This document shows, piece by piece, positions 6,068-13,190 of a stretch of 13,191 nt of DNA. Position 1 is the stretch's first letter; each line of letters begins with the position of its first letter. The position numbers and the translations under genes are program-made. The notes under the pieces are model-generated. The model did not search any database. It was given only the letters and a program-made list of their open reading frames with translations, and was not told where the DNA came from. Source of the stretch: Bacteroidota bacterium (lineage in GTDB: Bacteria > Bacteroidota > Bacteroidia > Flavobacteriales > Schleiferiaceae); NCBI GenBank assembly GCA_005786915.1, contig SYCM01000076.1, positions 1 to 13,191 on the forward strand, in the 5' to 3' direction.

Positions 6068-8418
6068 CAGAACGAGAAGTTGTAGGTGAAGAAGGGCACC
6101 GCAGAGCCAAAAATGCTCAAGCGGTAGGCGTAGACATTGGTGGGGTTTTCAAAATCGGCCCTGAAGAAGATGCTGTAGGGATTTCGCCGACCGTAGGCGT
6201 TGTAGACGCCGAAGTTCCAGCTGCCCCGCTTGCCCACGCTGCGGTTGACTGAGAGATCCAACCGGTGGGTTGCCGGGGTACGGGCACCGTTGCGGTTGGT
6301 GTAGACCGGGTAGTAAATTCCTTCGAACTCACCGCGGGCGTCGGGGTACGTGATGGGGCGGCCCGATTGGTAAATCCAGGTTCCGCCAAAGTCCCATTTT
6401 TTGGTGAGCGAATAGGTGAATACCACGCTCAGGTCGTGCAGCTTGTCCCAGTTGGCGGGGTACCACTCGCCATTGTTGATGCGCGTGGTGCGCATGGGGC
6501 CTTCGACCAGGCGCTCGGTGCGGCTCAAGGTGTAGCCGATCCACCCGGTGAGTTTGCCGATCTTTTTTTCGACCAGCAGTTCCGTTCCGTAGGACCGACC
6601 TCGGCCAGTTAGGAGCTCCGTTTCGATGTCGTCCGTGAAGACCAAGTCGGCCCCGTCGCGGTAGTCCACGAGGTTCGAGAACCGCTTGGCGTATGCCTCC
6701 CAGGTGACGCGAATGCCGTTGTCGGCCCTAAAGTTGCGCACGGCACCCAGGGCAACCTGGTCCACCGTCGCGGGGTCGATGTAGGGCCCCGACGGACGCC
6801 AGACGTTGACCGGCGTGGCCGTGGTGTTGTTCGAAATCAGATGAATGTACTGGCGCGACCGGTTGTAGCTGGCCTTCAGGGCTGACTTGGGTCCGAGCTC
6901 GTAGTTCACGGCTACTCGCGGTTCGAGGCCTTGAGGCCCTAAAAACGAGCGGACTACTTCGCCCGGGCCATAAAACGTGCTGTCAACGATGCTGGTGGGG
7001 GTAGGGTAGCGCGGATCGGAATACTGCAGCACGCGGCGAGATCCCAAGTTGGCGAAGGCGCTGTAGCGAAGGCCAAGGGTCGCGCTGAGCCGCTCGTTCA
7101 GTTTGACGTCGTCGCTGAAATAGACGGACGGTTCGGTTGCGAACTCCTTGCGAAGGGAAATGTCGAAGGCTCCGCTGATTTTGCCTGGGAAAAATGTGTA
7201 GTAGGTGTTTTGCACGCCCCAGTCCAGCTTGTGGCGGCTCGAGGCGTAGTAGGTCCAGGCCAGATTGGTCACCGTGTTCTGAATGCGCGAGTCCAGCTTG
7301 AACGAAGGCACGGCGTCTTCGGGCGTTCCGAGCGAGTAGGTATAGTCGGAGTACACCGCCGTAGCGTTGAAGAAGAGCTTGTCATTCACGCTCCGATTCC
7401 AGCGCAGCGTCGAGGTCCAGTTGCCCCATCCGAAGTCAAAAAGTTCTTGGGCGCCGAACTGGTCGCGCCCAAAGTACATGCTGGCGTAGACGCGGTCTTT
7501 TTCGCTCAAGCGCGCGTTCACCTTAGCGTTCACGTCGTAGAAGTAAATCTTGGTATTCTGCAGCTCCAAATTCCCCGTATAGGGCAGAAACAAGTCGAAG
7601 TAGGACCGGCGCCCGCTGACCATAAAGCTGGCCTTTTGCTTGACTATCGGTCCTTCCAGCGTCAGGCGGCTGCTCAAGAGTCCAATTCCGCCCTGGGCGG
7701 CGTATCGCTCGCTGTTGCCCTCTTTTTGGCGCACGTCGAGCACGCTCGAAAGGCGGCCGCCGTAGTTGGCCGGCATGCCGCCCTTGTACAGCGTCACGTC
7801 GCGTACGGCGTCGGCGTTGAAAATGCTGAAAAACCCGAAGAGGTGCGACGACGAATACACGGGCGCCTCGTCGAGCAAAATCAGGTTTTGGTCTGCATTG
7901 CCGCCGCGCACGTTGAATCCGCTCGAGGCTTCGCCCACCGTGCTCACTCCGGGCAGCAGAGTGAGGGTGCGCACGATGTCGGTTTCGCCCAGCAGCTGTG
8001 GAATTTTTTTAATCTCCTTGGCGGTCAGGCTGCTTACTGACATTTCGGTGGTTTTCACGTTGTTGTCGAGCTTTTGGCTCTGCACGTTGACCTCGCCCAG
8101 TTCCAAGGTTGATTCCTTGAGGCGGACGCTCAGTTTAACTGACTCTTTCCCGGCCTTGATCGCTTGCACAAAAGGCGCGTAGCCAAGCAGCTGCACCTTG
8201 ACGGTACCGGCCTCTGAGGGAACGCTCAGGCTGAACATTCCGTAGGTATTGGTCGTAATGCTGGTTTTTTTGCTTGCGGACTCCCAGGCGACTACTACCC
8301 CGGGCATTGCCTCGCCGTTGGCGGCATCGGCCACGGAGCCGGTGATGCTGCGGTTTTGCGCGAACAACGAACTCGGAATGAGGAAAATAAAACCCCAGAA
8401 CTGGATTGGTAACTTCAT
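6067..8418 (-). CDS. TonB-dependent receptor with N-terminal carboxypeptidase-regulatory-like domain
   Basis: The 783-residue product is a TonB-dependent outer-membrane transporter. It has a signal peptide (1-20, cleavage after SLFA), then a carboxypeptidase-D regulatory-like domain (about 22-102: ITGSVADAANGEAMPGVVV, and TYGMFSLSVP). The plug domain follows at about 105-235, with LLGETDIVRTLTLLPGV (142-158), GFNVRGGNADQNLILLDEAPVY (167-188) and YKGGMPANYGGRLSSVLDV (211-229). The rest, about 240-783, is the beta-barrel, ending in aromatic YNFSF. It lacks a SusD partner; its partner is the DUF4249 lipoprotein, whose start overlaps this stop by one base. The substrate is unknown. I chose ATG 8418 (MKLPIQFWGFIFLIP) because it gives a proper signal peptide. 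The frame stays open upstream to 8835, but that part lies antisense to the protease gene and has no exported-protein character. Confidence 0.93.
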   Translation of the reverse strand: MKLPIQFWGFIFLIPSSLFAQNRSITGSVADAANGEAMPGVVVAWESASKKTSITTNTYGMFSLSVPSEAGTVKVQLLGYAPFVQAIKAGKESVKLSVRLKESTLELGEVNVQSQKLDNNVKTTEMSVSSLTAKEIKKIPQLLGETDIVRTLTLLPGVSTVGEASSGFNVRGGNADQNLILLDEAPVYSSSHLFGFFSIFNADAVRDVTLYKGGMPANYGGRLSSVLDVRQKEGNSERYAAQGGIGLLSSRLTLEGPIVKQKASFMVSGRRSYFDLFLPYTGNLELQNTKIYFYDVNAKVNARLSEKDRVYASMYFGRDQFGAQELFDFGWGNWTSTLRWNRSVNDKLFFNATAVYSDYTYSLGTPEDAVPSFKLDSRIQNTVTNLAWTYYASSRHKLDWGVQNTYYTFFPGKISGAFDISLRKEFATEPSVYFSDDVKLNERLSATLGLRYSAFANLGSRRVLQYSDPRYPTPTSIVDSTFYGPGEVVRSFLGPQGLEPRVAVNYELGPKSALKASYNRSRQYIHLISNNTTATPVNVWRPSGPYIDPATVDQVALGAVRNFRADNGIRVTWEAYAKRFSNLVDYRDGADLVFTDDIETELLTGRGRSYGTELLVEKKIGKLTGWIGYTLSRTERLVEGPMRTTRINNGEWYPANWDKLHDLSVVFTYSLTKKWDFGGTWIYQSGRPITYPDARGEFEGIYYPVYTNRNGARTPATHRLDLSVNRSVGKRGSWNFGVYNAYGRRNPYSIFFRADFENPTNVYAYRLSIFGSAVPFFTYNFSF

Positions 8419-8571
8419 GAAATGTAGCCGCGTTGGTGCGACGCCCCAAAGAGTCAAACATTGTGCCGCACTAAAGGTTCCCTTCGGGCAATAAAAAGTG
8501 GCGGAATGCCACGGCAGCGGCACGAATTGTGTACTTTCGGGGACATGCTCGCACTTCTGCGCATTCCCTTT
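8419..8571. promoter_or_regulatory. Divergent intergenic region between receptor and protease genes
   Basis: This 153-base gap should hold both promoters. For the protease (plus strand), TACTTTCG at 8532-8539 matches TAnnTTTG with one mismatch, giving a predicted transcript start about 26 bases before ATG 8572. For the receptor (minus strand), TTTG at 8447-8450 is followed after 20 bases by TACATTTC at 8419-8426. The spacing is close to the -33/-7 arrangement, but this -7 box abuts the ATG, so transcription would start inside the gene; another box may be the true one. A small hairpin with GTGGC arms (8498-8502 and 8508-8512) is followed on the minus strand by TTTTT and could stop antisense transcripts. 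Confidence 0.4.
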
Positions 8572-10641
8572 ATGAAACGCAACTTGAAATACACGATTCC
8601 CGCACTGCTGTTGGTCGCGGGGGCAGCCTTTGGATTCCGTTACGTGCAGCAGGGCGACCCCGAAAAAGAGTCGCTCGTCATGCGCCTGGTCGCCGAGGCC
8701 CTTCAAGGGGTGCACTACCAGCCTCGCGAAATCAACGACGCGTTCAGCGAAGACGCCTTCGCCGCCTACCTTGAAATGCTCGACAGCGAGAAGCGCTTTT
8801 TCTATCAGTCGGACTACGACCGGCTGGCCAAGCACCGGCTCAAACTGGACGACTACTTTCAGTCGGGAGACCTAGCTTTTTTTGATGAGAGTTCTGCTCT
8901 GTGGAATCGCCGCCGCGACGAAGCGCGCCGCCGCTATACCCGATTGCTGGCCAAGCCGCTTGACTACGCCAGCATCCGCACGCTGGAAATGGACGCCGAG
9001 AAACGCCGATTCCCCAAGGACTCAACTGCCATGGACGCTTTTTGGGCAGATTACCTCACGTCACGGGTGCTCGACCGCCTGTACGACCGCGCCTACGAGA
9101 AAAAAGACAGCGTGAATTCGGCGTTTTTGCCCGGCCACCCAGACTTTGCTGCGAACGAAGCTGAAGCCCGAACCAAAGAGCGCGAAATCCACGACGAGTG
9201 GTTTGACGGTCTGGAGGCAATGGAACGGGCCGACGATTTTGGTTTTTATGTGAACGCGTTTGCCTCGGCGTTTGACCCGCACAGCCAGTATTTTCCGCCC
9301 CAGCAGCAGGAAGCATTCGAAATCGAAATGACCGGACAGCTCGAAGGGATTGGGGCCCAACTCCAGCAAGACGGGGAGTACGTTACCATTGCCAGCATCG
9401 TCACCGGCAGCGCTTGCTGGCGCCAGGGCGAGCTGGAAGTGGGCGACAAGCTTCTCAAGGTAGGCCAAGGGGAAGCCCAGCCCGAAGATGTGGTAGGGAT
9501 GCGCGTGAACAAGGTGGTGACCAAGGTCCGCGGGAAAAAAGGCACCGAAGTGCGCCTGACGGTGCGCAAGAAGGACGGCAGCGAGCGCGTGATTCCAATT
9601 GTGCGCGACATCGTCGAAATGGAGGCCACGTTTGCGCGCAGCGCCCTGCTAGGCGACGGAATCGGCTACATTCGTCTACCCAAGTTTTATGTGGATTTTT
9701 TTGATGAGAGCAACCGGGACTGTTCCGAAGACGTGCGGAACGAGCTGCGGGCCCTCAAGGCTGCGGGCGCTCGCGGAATCATTTTTGACCTTCGCGGCAA
9801 CGGGGGCGGGTCGCTTCCTGCCGCGGTAGGAATCGCCGGGCATTTCATCGACCAGGGCCCGGTGGTTCAGGTGAAGACGCAAGGCCAGCGGGTGCGCTCC
9901 TACGACGATCCGAGGGCCGGCGTAGAATGGGACGGTCCGCTCGTGGTGCTCGTGGACGAGTCCACCGCCTCTGCCTCAGAGATTGTGGCTGCGGCGCTTC
10001 AAGATTACGGCCGCGCCATCGTCGTCGGAACCAAGCAAACCTTTGGCAAGGGTACTGTGCAGAACATGCTCGATTTTGACCGCGCCGCCGGTCCGTTTTA
10101 TGCCAAGCAGCAGCCCTTGGGCGCGTTCAAGTTGACCATTCAGAAGTACTACCGCGTCAACGGAGGCACCACCCAACTCGACGGGGTGCGCAGCGACGTC
10201 GTGATCCCCGATGCCTACCAGCACGTGCCCTACGGCGAGCGCGAGCTTGATTTTGCGCTCGCTTCCGACCGCATTGCGCCGGCGGCTTTTCAGGCCGTAC
10301 CCCTCTCGCCAAGGCGGAGTGCGGCCATTTCGGCCGCCCAAGCGCGCGTCAACGCCAACCCCGAATTCACGCGGATTAACGAGTACTCAAATTTCTTGCG
10401 CGACCAGCAGGCCCTGACCGGGCTGCCGCTCAAGTGGGAGCATTTTGTGGCCGACCGCCGTGCCGACGAAGAGGCCGTGAAGCGATTTGAACGCGATTCG
10501 GAGCGAAGCGATACGACCAGCGCCAAAATGATCACGCCCGGAAAGCCCGAAAAGGCTGAAGAGGACCGCCGCTGGCTCCGTGCGGTGCGCCGCGACCCGA
10601 CGATTATCGAATCCATGCGCTTGCTGGCCGACCTGCAATGA
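8572..10641 (+). CDS. prc: Prc/tail-specific S41 carboxy-terminal processing protease
   Basis: This 689-residue protein belongs to the periplasmic Prc (Tsp) branch of S41 peptidases, which degrade or trim proteins from exposed C-termini (E. coli Prc: 682 residues). An N-terminal membrane/signal segment spans about 6-22 (YTIPALLLVAGAAFGF). A helical N-terminal domain follows to about 245, containing ASAFDPHSQYFPPQ (231-244). The PDZ domain is at about 250-345. The S41 core includes DLRGNGGGSL (406-415). The catalytic block DESTASASEIVAAALQDYG (462-480) and TFGKGTVQ (490-497) supplies S467, D478 and K493, matching the Prc Ser/Asp/Lys set with one extra residue before the lysine. I prefer ATG 8572 (MKRNLKYTIP); the in-frame ATGs at 8545 and 8461 would place extra residues before the signal segment. 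The gene overlaps the following permease as ATGA. Confidence 0.93.
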   Translation: MKRNLKYTIPALLLVAGAAFGFRYVQQGDPEKESLVMRLVAEALQGVHYQPREINDAFSEDAFAAYLEMLDSEKRFFYQSDYDRLAKHRLKLDDYFQSGDLAFFDESSALWNRRRDEARRRYTRLLAKPLDYASIRTLEMDAEKRRFPKDSTAMDAFWADYLTSRVLDRLYDRAYEKKDSVNSAFLPGHPDFAANEAEARTKEREIHDEWFDGLEAMERADDFGFYVNAFASAFDPHSQYFPPQQQEAFEIEMTGQLEGIGAQLQQDGEYVTIASIVTGSACWRQGELEVGDKLLKVGQGEAQPEDVVGMRVNKVVTKVRGKKGTEVRLTVRKKDGSERVIPIVRDIVEMEATFARSALLGDGIGYIRLPKFYVDFFDESNRDCSEDVRNELRALKAAGARGIIFDLRGNGGGSLPAAVGIAGHFIDQGPVVQVKTQGQRVRSYDDPRAGVEWDGPLVVLVDESTASASEIVAAALQDYGRAIVVGTKQTFGKGTVQNMLDFDRAAGPFYAKQQPLGAFKLTIQKYYRVNGGTTQLDGVRSDVVIPDAYQHVPYGERELDFALASDRIAPAAFQAVPLSPRRSAAISAAQARVNANPEFTRINEYSNFLRDQQALTGLPLKWEHFVADRRADEEAVKRFERDSERSDTTSAKMITPGKPEKAEEDRRWLRAVRRDPTIIESMRLLADLQ

Positions 10642-11489
10642 CGACCCTTTACGCTCTGTGGCGCCATCCGCTTGGCCGCATTGGGGCGCTGGTTTTGGGC
10701 CTCTGGGTGCTGCTCTCGGTGTTTGCCTACGCGTTGAGCGCGGACCCTACCCCTTGGGCCAACCGCATGAATTTGGCCGAGAGCGCCCGACCGATGGGCT
10801 ACACGGCTGAGGACGGAAGCGTCCACTGGTTGGGCACCGACCGCTACGGTCGAGACCTGACGGGCCGTCTGCTGCTGGGTTCACGGGTTTCGCTTTCAGT
10901 CGGTTTTATCGCGGTCGGTATCGCCATGCTGGTGGGCATTCCCATCGGAGCCTGGGCCGGCTACTACGGGGGGCGCGTGGACGCCGCCCTTTCGGCGCTG
11001 ATCCAAGTTTTTTGGAGCATTCCCTCGCTCCTCATGGTCATGGCCTTGAGCTTCGTGTTGGGTAAAGGCTTCTGGCAGGTATTCGTCGCCGTCGGCCTGA
11101 CTTCGTGGGTTGAAGTTGCGCGCCTAGTGCGCGGACAGGTGCTGGCCTGGAAGCCGGCGGAATTTGTTCAAGCGGCACGCGTACTGGGTTATCCGGACCG
11201 CCGAATTCTCTGGAAGCACATTATGCCCCAGACGATCGCTCCCCTGATCGTCTTGGCCGCCAGCCAGTTTGCCAGCGCCATTCTATTGGAATCCGGACTT
11301 TCCTTTCTCGGTCTGGGCGCGCAGCCCCCGATGCCGTCGTGGGGCGGGATGATCCGGGACCACTACGCCTACTTGCTCACGGGTCAAGCGCACTTGGCGC
11401 TTATACCTGGTCTGGCTTTGGCGATGCTCGTCTTGGCATTTCAGGTGCTCGGCACCGCCCTACGGGACGTACTCGACGTGCGCAAGTAG
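10638..11489 (+). CDS. ABC transporter permease, DppC/OppC type
   Basis: This 283-residue inner-membrane protein is a peptide/nickel-type (DppC/OppC) ABC importer permease. It has an N-terminal membrane segment (about 12-33), a periplasmic loop, and then the family motif WLGTDRYGRDLTGRLLLGSR (64-83). Further membrane segments lie at about 85-109, 119-142, 146-156, 201-220 and 253-275. The coupling (EAA-like) loop that contacts the ATPase is at about 178-197: QAARVLGYPDRRILWKHIMP. The next block, LESGLSFLGLGAQPPMPSWG (217-236), is typical of DppC. Its ATG lies inside the protease stop region (ATGA overlap), so it is translated from the same mRNA. No DppB-type partner permease, binding protein or ATPase gene is in the window; the next gene is on the other strand. 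It must work with subunits encoded elsewhere, or have lost its partners. Confidence 0.94.
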   Translation: MTTLYALWRHPLGRIGALVLGLWVLLSVFAYALSADPTPWANRMNLAESARPMGYTAEDGSVHWLGTDRYGRDLTGRLLLGSRVSLSVGFIAVGIAMLVGIPIGAWAGYYGGRVDAALSALIQVFWSIPSLLMVMALSFVLGKGFWQVFVAVGLTSWVEVARLVRGQVLAWKPAEFVQAARVLGYPDRRILWKHIMPQTIAPLIVLAASQFASAILLESGLSFLGLGAQPPMPSWGGMIRDHYAYLLTGQAHLALIPGLALAMLVLAFQVLGTALRDVLDVRK

Positions 11490-11505
11490 CCCGCCTCCTT
11501 CGTCT

Positions 11506-11533
11506 AAAAAAAAGCGACCCACTTGGGGTCGCC
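11506..11533 (-). terminator. Terminator for the DUF3127 gene, shared at a convergent junction
   Basis: A 7-bp stem, GCGACCC (11514-11520) with GGGTCGC (11526-11532), closes a 5-base loop. On the minus strand it is followed by eight T residues (plus-strand A-run 11506-11513), a textbook intrinsic terminator for the gene ending at 11561. On the plus strand the stem is followed only by the pyrimidine-rich CTTCTTCT, so it may also end the permease transcript, less efficiently. Confidence 0.88.
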
Positions 11534-11560
11534 TTCTTCTAAATGTGCGGTGCGCGCGAA

Positions 11561-12052
11561 TCAGAACGGCAAATCGTCGTCGTCGCTCGAGCTGTCAAAG
11601 CCCGGAGCTTGCTGCTGTGCGGCCCGCGCAATGGGGTCGCCGCTGCTGAAATTCCCTCCTTGGTTGCGGTTGCCGCCGCGGTCGCCGCCGCGGTCGCCGC
11701 CGCGGTCGTTTCGGTCGCCGCCGTAGTTTCCTCCGCGGTCGCCGCGGTCGCCGCGGGGTGCCGGAGCTGATTCGCTGCCGTCTCCGGGGGCCATCCGCCA
11801 GCCTTGAATGCTCACGAAGTACTTTGTTTCGCCGTCGCGGTTGGTCCACTCGCGTCCGCGAATATTAATGGACACCGTCACCTTGTCGCCCTCGCGGTAG
11901 CGCGAAGGAATGTCTGCCCGGTCTTGCGTGAACTCACACATGATGACCTGGGGGTAGTTTTCGTCGGTCTCGATCACGACTTCGCGCTTGCGAAACGTGG
12001 GGCTAACTTGTTGCGTATCAAATAGTTTTTTAATGGTTCCGGTAAGTTCCAT
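11561..12052 (-). CDS. DUF3127 protein with RGG-rich linker and SSB-like C-terminal tip
   Basis: The 163-residue product has three parts. Residues 1-88 are a DUF3127 domain: MELTGTIKKLFDTQQVSPTF, RKREVVIETDENYP, then EGDKVTVSINIRGREW (54-69) and KYFVSIQGWRM (77-87). From memory this is a Bacteroidota domain resembling the OB-fold of single-stranded DNA-binding proteins. Residues about 99-134 are a Gly/Arg/Asp linker with RGG-type repeats (GGDRGGDRGGNRNQGG). The end is SSSDDDDLPF (154-163), very close to the acidic DDDIPF tip by which bacterial SSB recruits repair proteins. I infer a single-stranded nucleic-acid-binding protein that may share SSB partners; no function is proven here. It lies 26 bases downstream of the flavin reductase gene and may be co-transcribed. 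TAATTTTT just upstream is a poor match to the promoter consensus. A clear terminator follows. Confidence 0.9.
   Translation of the reverse strand: MELTGTIKKLFDTQQVSPTFRKREVVIETDENYPQVIMCEFTQDRADIPSRYREGDKVTVSINIRGREWTNRDGETKYFVSIQGWRMAPGDGSESAPAPRGDRGDRGGNYGGDRNDRGGDRGGDRGGNRNQGGNFSSGDPIARAAQQQAPGFDSSSDDDDLPF
11673..11708. repeat. Three exact tandem copies of a 12-base unit
   Basis: The unit CCGCCGCGGTCG occurs three times end to end (11673-11684, 11685-11696, 11697-11708), inside the DUF3127 gene, where it encodes Asp-Arg-Gly-Gly repeats. Degenerate copies continue to about 11757. Because the unit is a multiple of three, gain or loss of copies would change linker length without breaking the frame. 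Confidence 0.9.
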
Positions 12053-12078
12053 GGAGAAAAGAAAAAATTAGTCGGGGG

Positions 12079-13002
12079 TTATTCTTCGTCAGTGTGGTGG
12101 GTGTTCAGTCGATCAACTAGGAGCGCTTTCCACGCCTTGCGGATTTTGCCTTTTTCAAGTTGCTCTTGGGCGTATTGGTGCAAGGCCTCTCGGCGCTCGA
12201 TGGGATCAGCATATTGCCTAAAGATACTTTGTATCCGGTGATGCTGCATAAACTCCTCAACTTCAGATTGAAGCGGAAGCAATTCAATGTTTCCAAGCTT
12301 TCCAAGGTCGTTTCCCGTTAAGACGGTCGAAAGGCGCACGCTGCGCGGAATGGCGTCCACCCCGATTCCGCGCGTGGCAATAGGTTTTTCGACTTCAAAA
12401 AGCGCGTCTCCTTGGGCGCGGACGTACCAATCTCCGCCCAAGCGACCAACGAGGTCCAGACGGTCTTGGTCCAGGCGGCCGTCCGCGTCCAGCACGCGGC
12501 TGTCAATGTGAATGGCGACCACTTCGCAAATGACTAGGTTGCCTGCGCCCGGACCGTCGCCCAGTGCCACTATATCGTTCACGCGGCACTCGAGCGCGAC
12601 GGGAGCCTCGGCCACCCTAGGGGGTGCAACGTGCTTGCTTGCAACTTGCGTAAAGCCGGCTTTAATGAACTCATTGGTTCCCGTGGGGTATTCGGTACTG
12701 GAGAGGCTCGTCTGCTCCACCATGCTATGGCTCACGGCGTGAATAACCACCTCAGGCACCTGCAGGACGTTGTTCAGTGTGTCTTTGGTGCTGTTGTCGC
12801 GCACCCTGCGGGCGGGCGAAAATACCAGAATGGGCGGATTCGAACTGAAGAGGTTGAAAAAGCTGAAGGGCGAGAGGTTGACTTGACCCTCTCGGTTGAT
12901 GCTGGAAACCAGCGCAATGGGACGAGGTCCTACTGCAAATTGAAGGGTGCGCTGTAGATCTGATGTACTCAGATCGCTCGGAGTCAAGGTTTGAACCGAC
13001 AT
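12079..13002 (-). CDS. Flavin reductase-family protein (FMN-binding split barrel)
   Basis: The 307-residue cytoplasmic protein belongs to the flavin reductase-like/flavoredoxin family, whose members bind FMN and pass electrons from NAD(P)H or other carriers. The FMN-binding split barrel covers about 15-215. It shows FAVGPRPIALVSS (22-34), the binding block VNLSPFSFFNLFSSNPPIL (41-59), DTLNNV (74-79), and FIKAGFT (112-118), followed by PVALECRVNDIV (134-145) and NLVICEVVAIHI (155-166). After the barrel comes a polar, mostly helical extension (about 245-307) with EALHQYAQEQLEKGKIRKAWKALL; I recall similar tails in long Bacteroidota members. The physiological substrate cannot be read from sequence. 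ATG 13002 lies 7 bases after an exact TACCTTTG promoter element, so the transcript has almost no leader. The DUF3127 gene follows after 26 bases. Confidence 0.92.
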   Translation of the reverse strand: MSVQTLTPSDLSTSDLQRTLQFAVGPRPIALVSSINREGQVNLSPFSFFNLFSSNPPILVFSPARRVRDNSTKDTLNNVLQVPEVVIHAVSHSMVEQTSLSSTEYPTGTNEFIKAGFTQVASKHVAPPRVAEAPVALECRVNDIVALGDGPGAGNLVICEVVAIHIDSRVLDADGRLDQDRLDLVGRLGGDWYVRAQGDALFEVEKPIATRGIGVDAIPRSVRLSTVLTGNDLGKLGNIELLPLQSEVEEFMQHHRIQSIFRQYADPIERREALHQYAQEQLEKGKIRKAWKALLVDRLNTHHTDEE

Positions 13003-13009
13003 AAGAGTT

Positions 13010-13017
13010 CAAAGGTA
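13010..13017 (-). promoter_or_regulatory. Bacteroidetes -7 promoter element for the flavin reductase gene
   Basis: The minus strand reads TACCTTTG, an exact TAnnTTTG match, ending 7 bases before ATG 13002. An imperfect -33 candidate, ATTTCG, lies roughly 20 bases upstream. The same TACCTTTG octamer precedes the channel gene at 5177-5184. Confidence 0.6.
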
Positions 13018-13085
13018 CCGCGTTTGCCGCACTGCAGTTCGAAATGTGAATAAAAAGACGTCAAGGGCGTGGGTTGGTAAAGGCC

Positions 13086-13093
13086 TATATTTG
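13086..13093 (+). promoter_or_regulatory. Bacteroidetes -7 promoter element for tRNA-Leu
   Basis: TATATTTG matches TAnnTTTG exactly and ends 15 bases before the first base of the tRNA, leaving room for a transcript start around 13096-13100. No clear -33 TTTG box is seen. It is back to back with the flavin reductase promoter in the 106-base gap 13003-13108. Confidence 0.65.
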
Positions 13094-13108
13094 CAGCTCC
13101 TAAGGGAA

Positions 13109-13190
<82 letters not shown>

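Noticed and set aside
5357..6085. 242-residue open frame on the plus strand opposite the DUF4249 gene
   Set aside because: It is antisense to a lipoprotein gene with a clear lipobox and family motif, and has no start context or motif of its own.
7210..8040. 276-residue open frame on the plus strand inside the receptor gene
   Set aside because: It is fully antisense to the conserved plug and barrel of the receptor; its product has no recognisable domain and a His/Val/Ala-rich composition typical of reverse-strand shadows.
8461..8571. Longer start for the S41 protease (ATG 8461 or 8545)
   Set aside because: The added residues look like translated intergenic sequence and precede the signal segment. 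The promoter-like TACTTTCG at 8532-8539 would fall inside the gene if 8461 were used.
8419..8835. In-frame N-terminal extension of the TonB-dependent receptor by 139 residues
   Set aside because: The extension is antisense to the start of prc, shows no domain or export signal, and would bury the good signal peptide that begins at ATG 8418. It is an open frame by chance on the opposite strand of a GC-rich gene.
11668..11757. Short regular repeats that might suggest a CRISPR array or iteron origin
   Set aside because: The unit is 12 bases without spacers and codes in frame for the RGG linker of a real protein, so no array or origin is needed to explain it.
11523..11770. Plus-strand Ala/Val-rich frames across the repeat region of the DUF3127 gene
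   Set aside because: Their odd composition is the reverse reading of the RGG repeats, and they begin inside or next to the terminator of the opposite gene.
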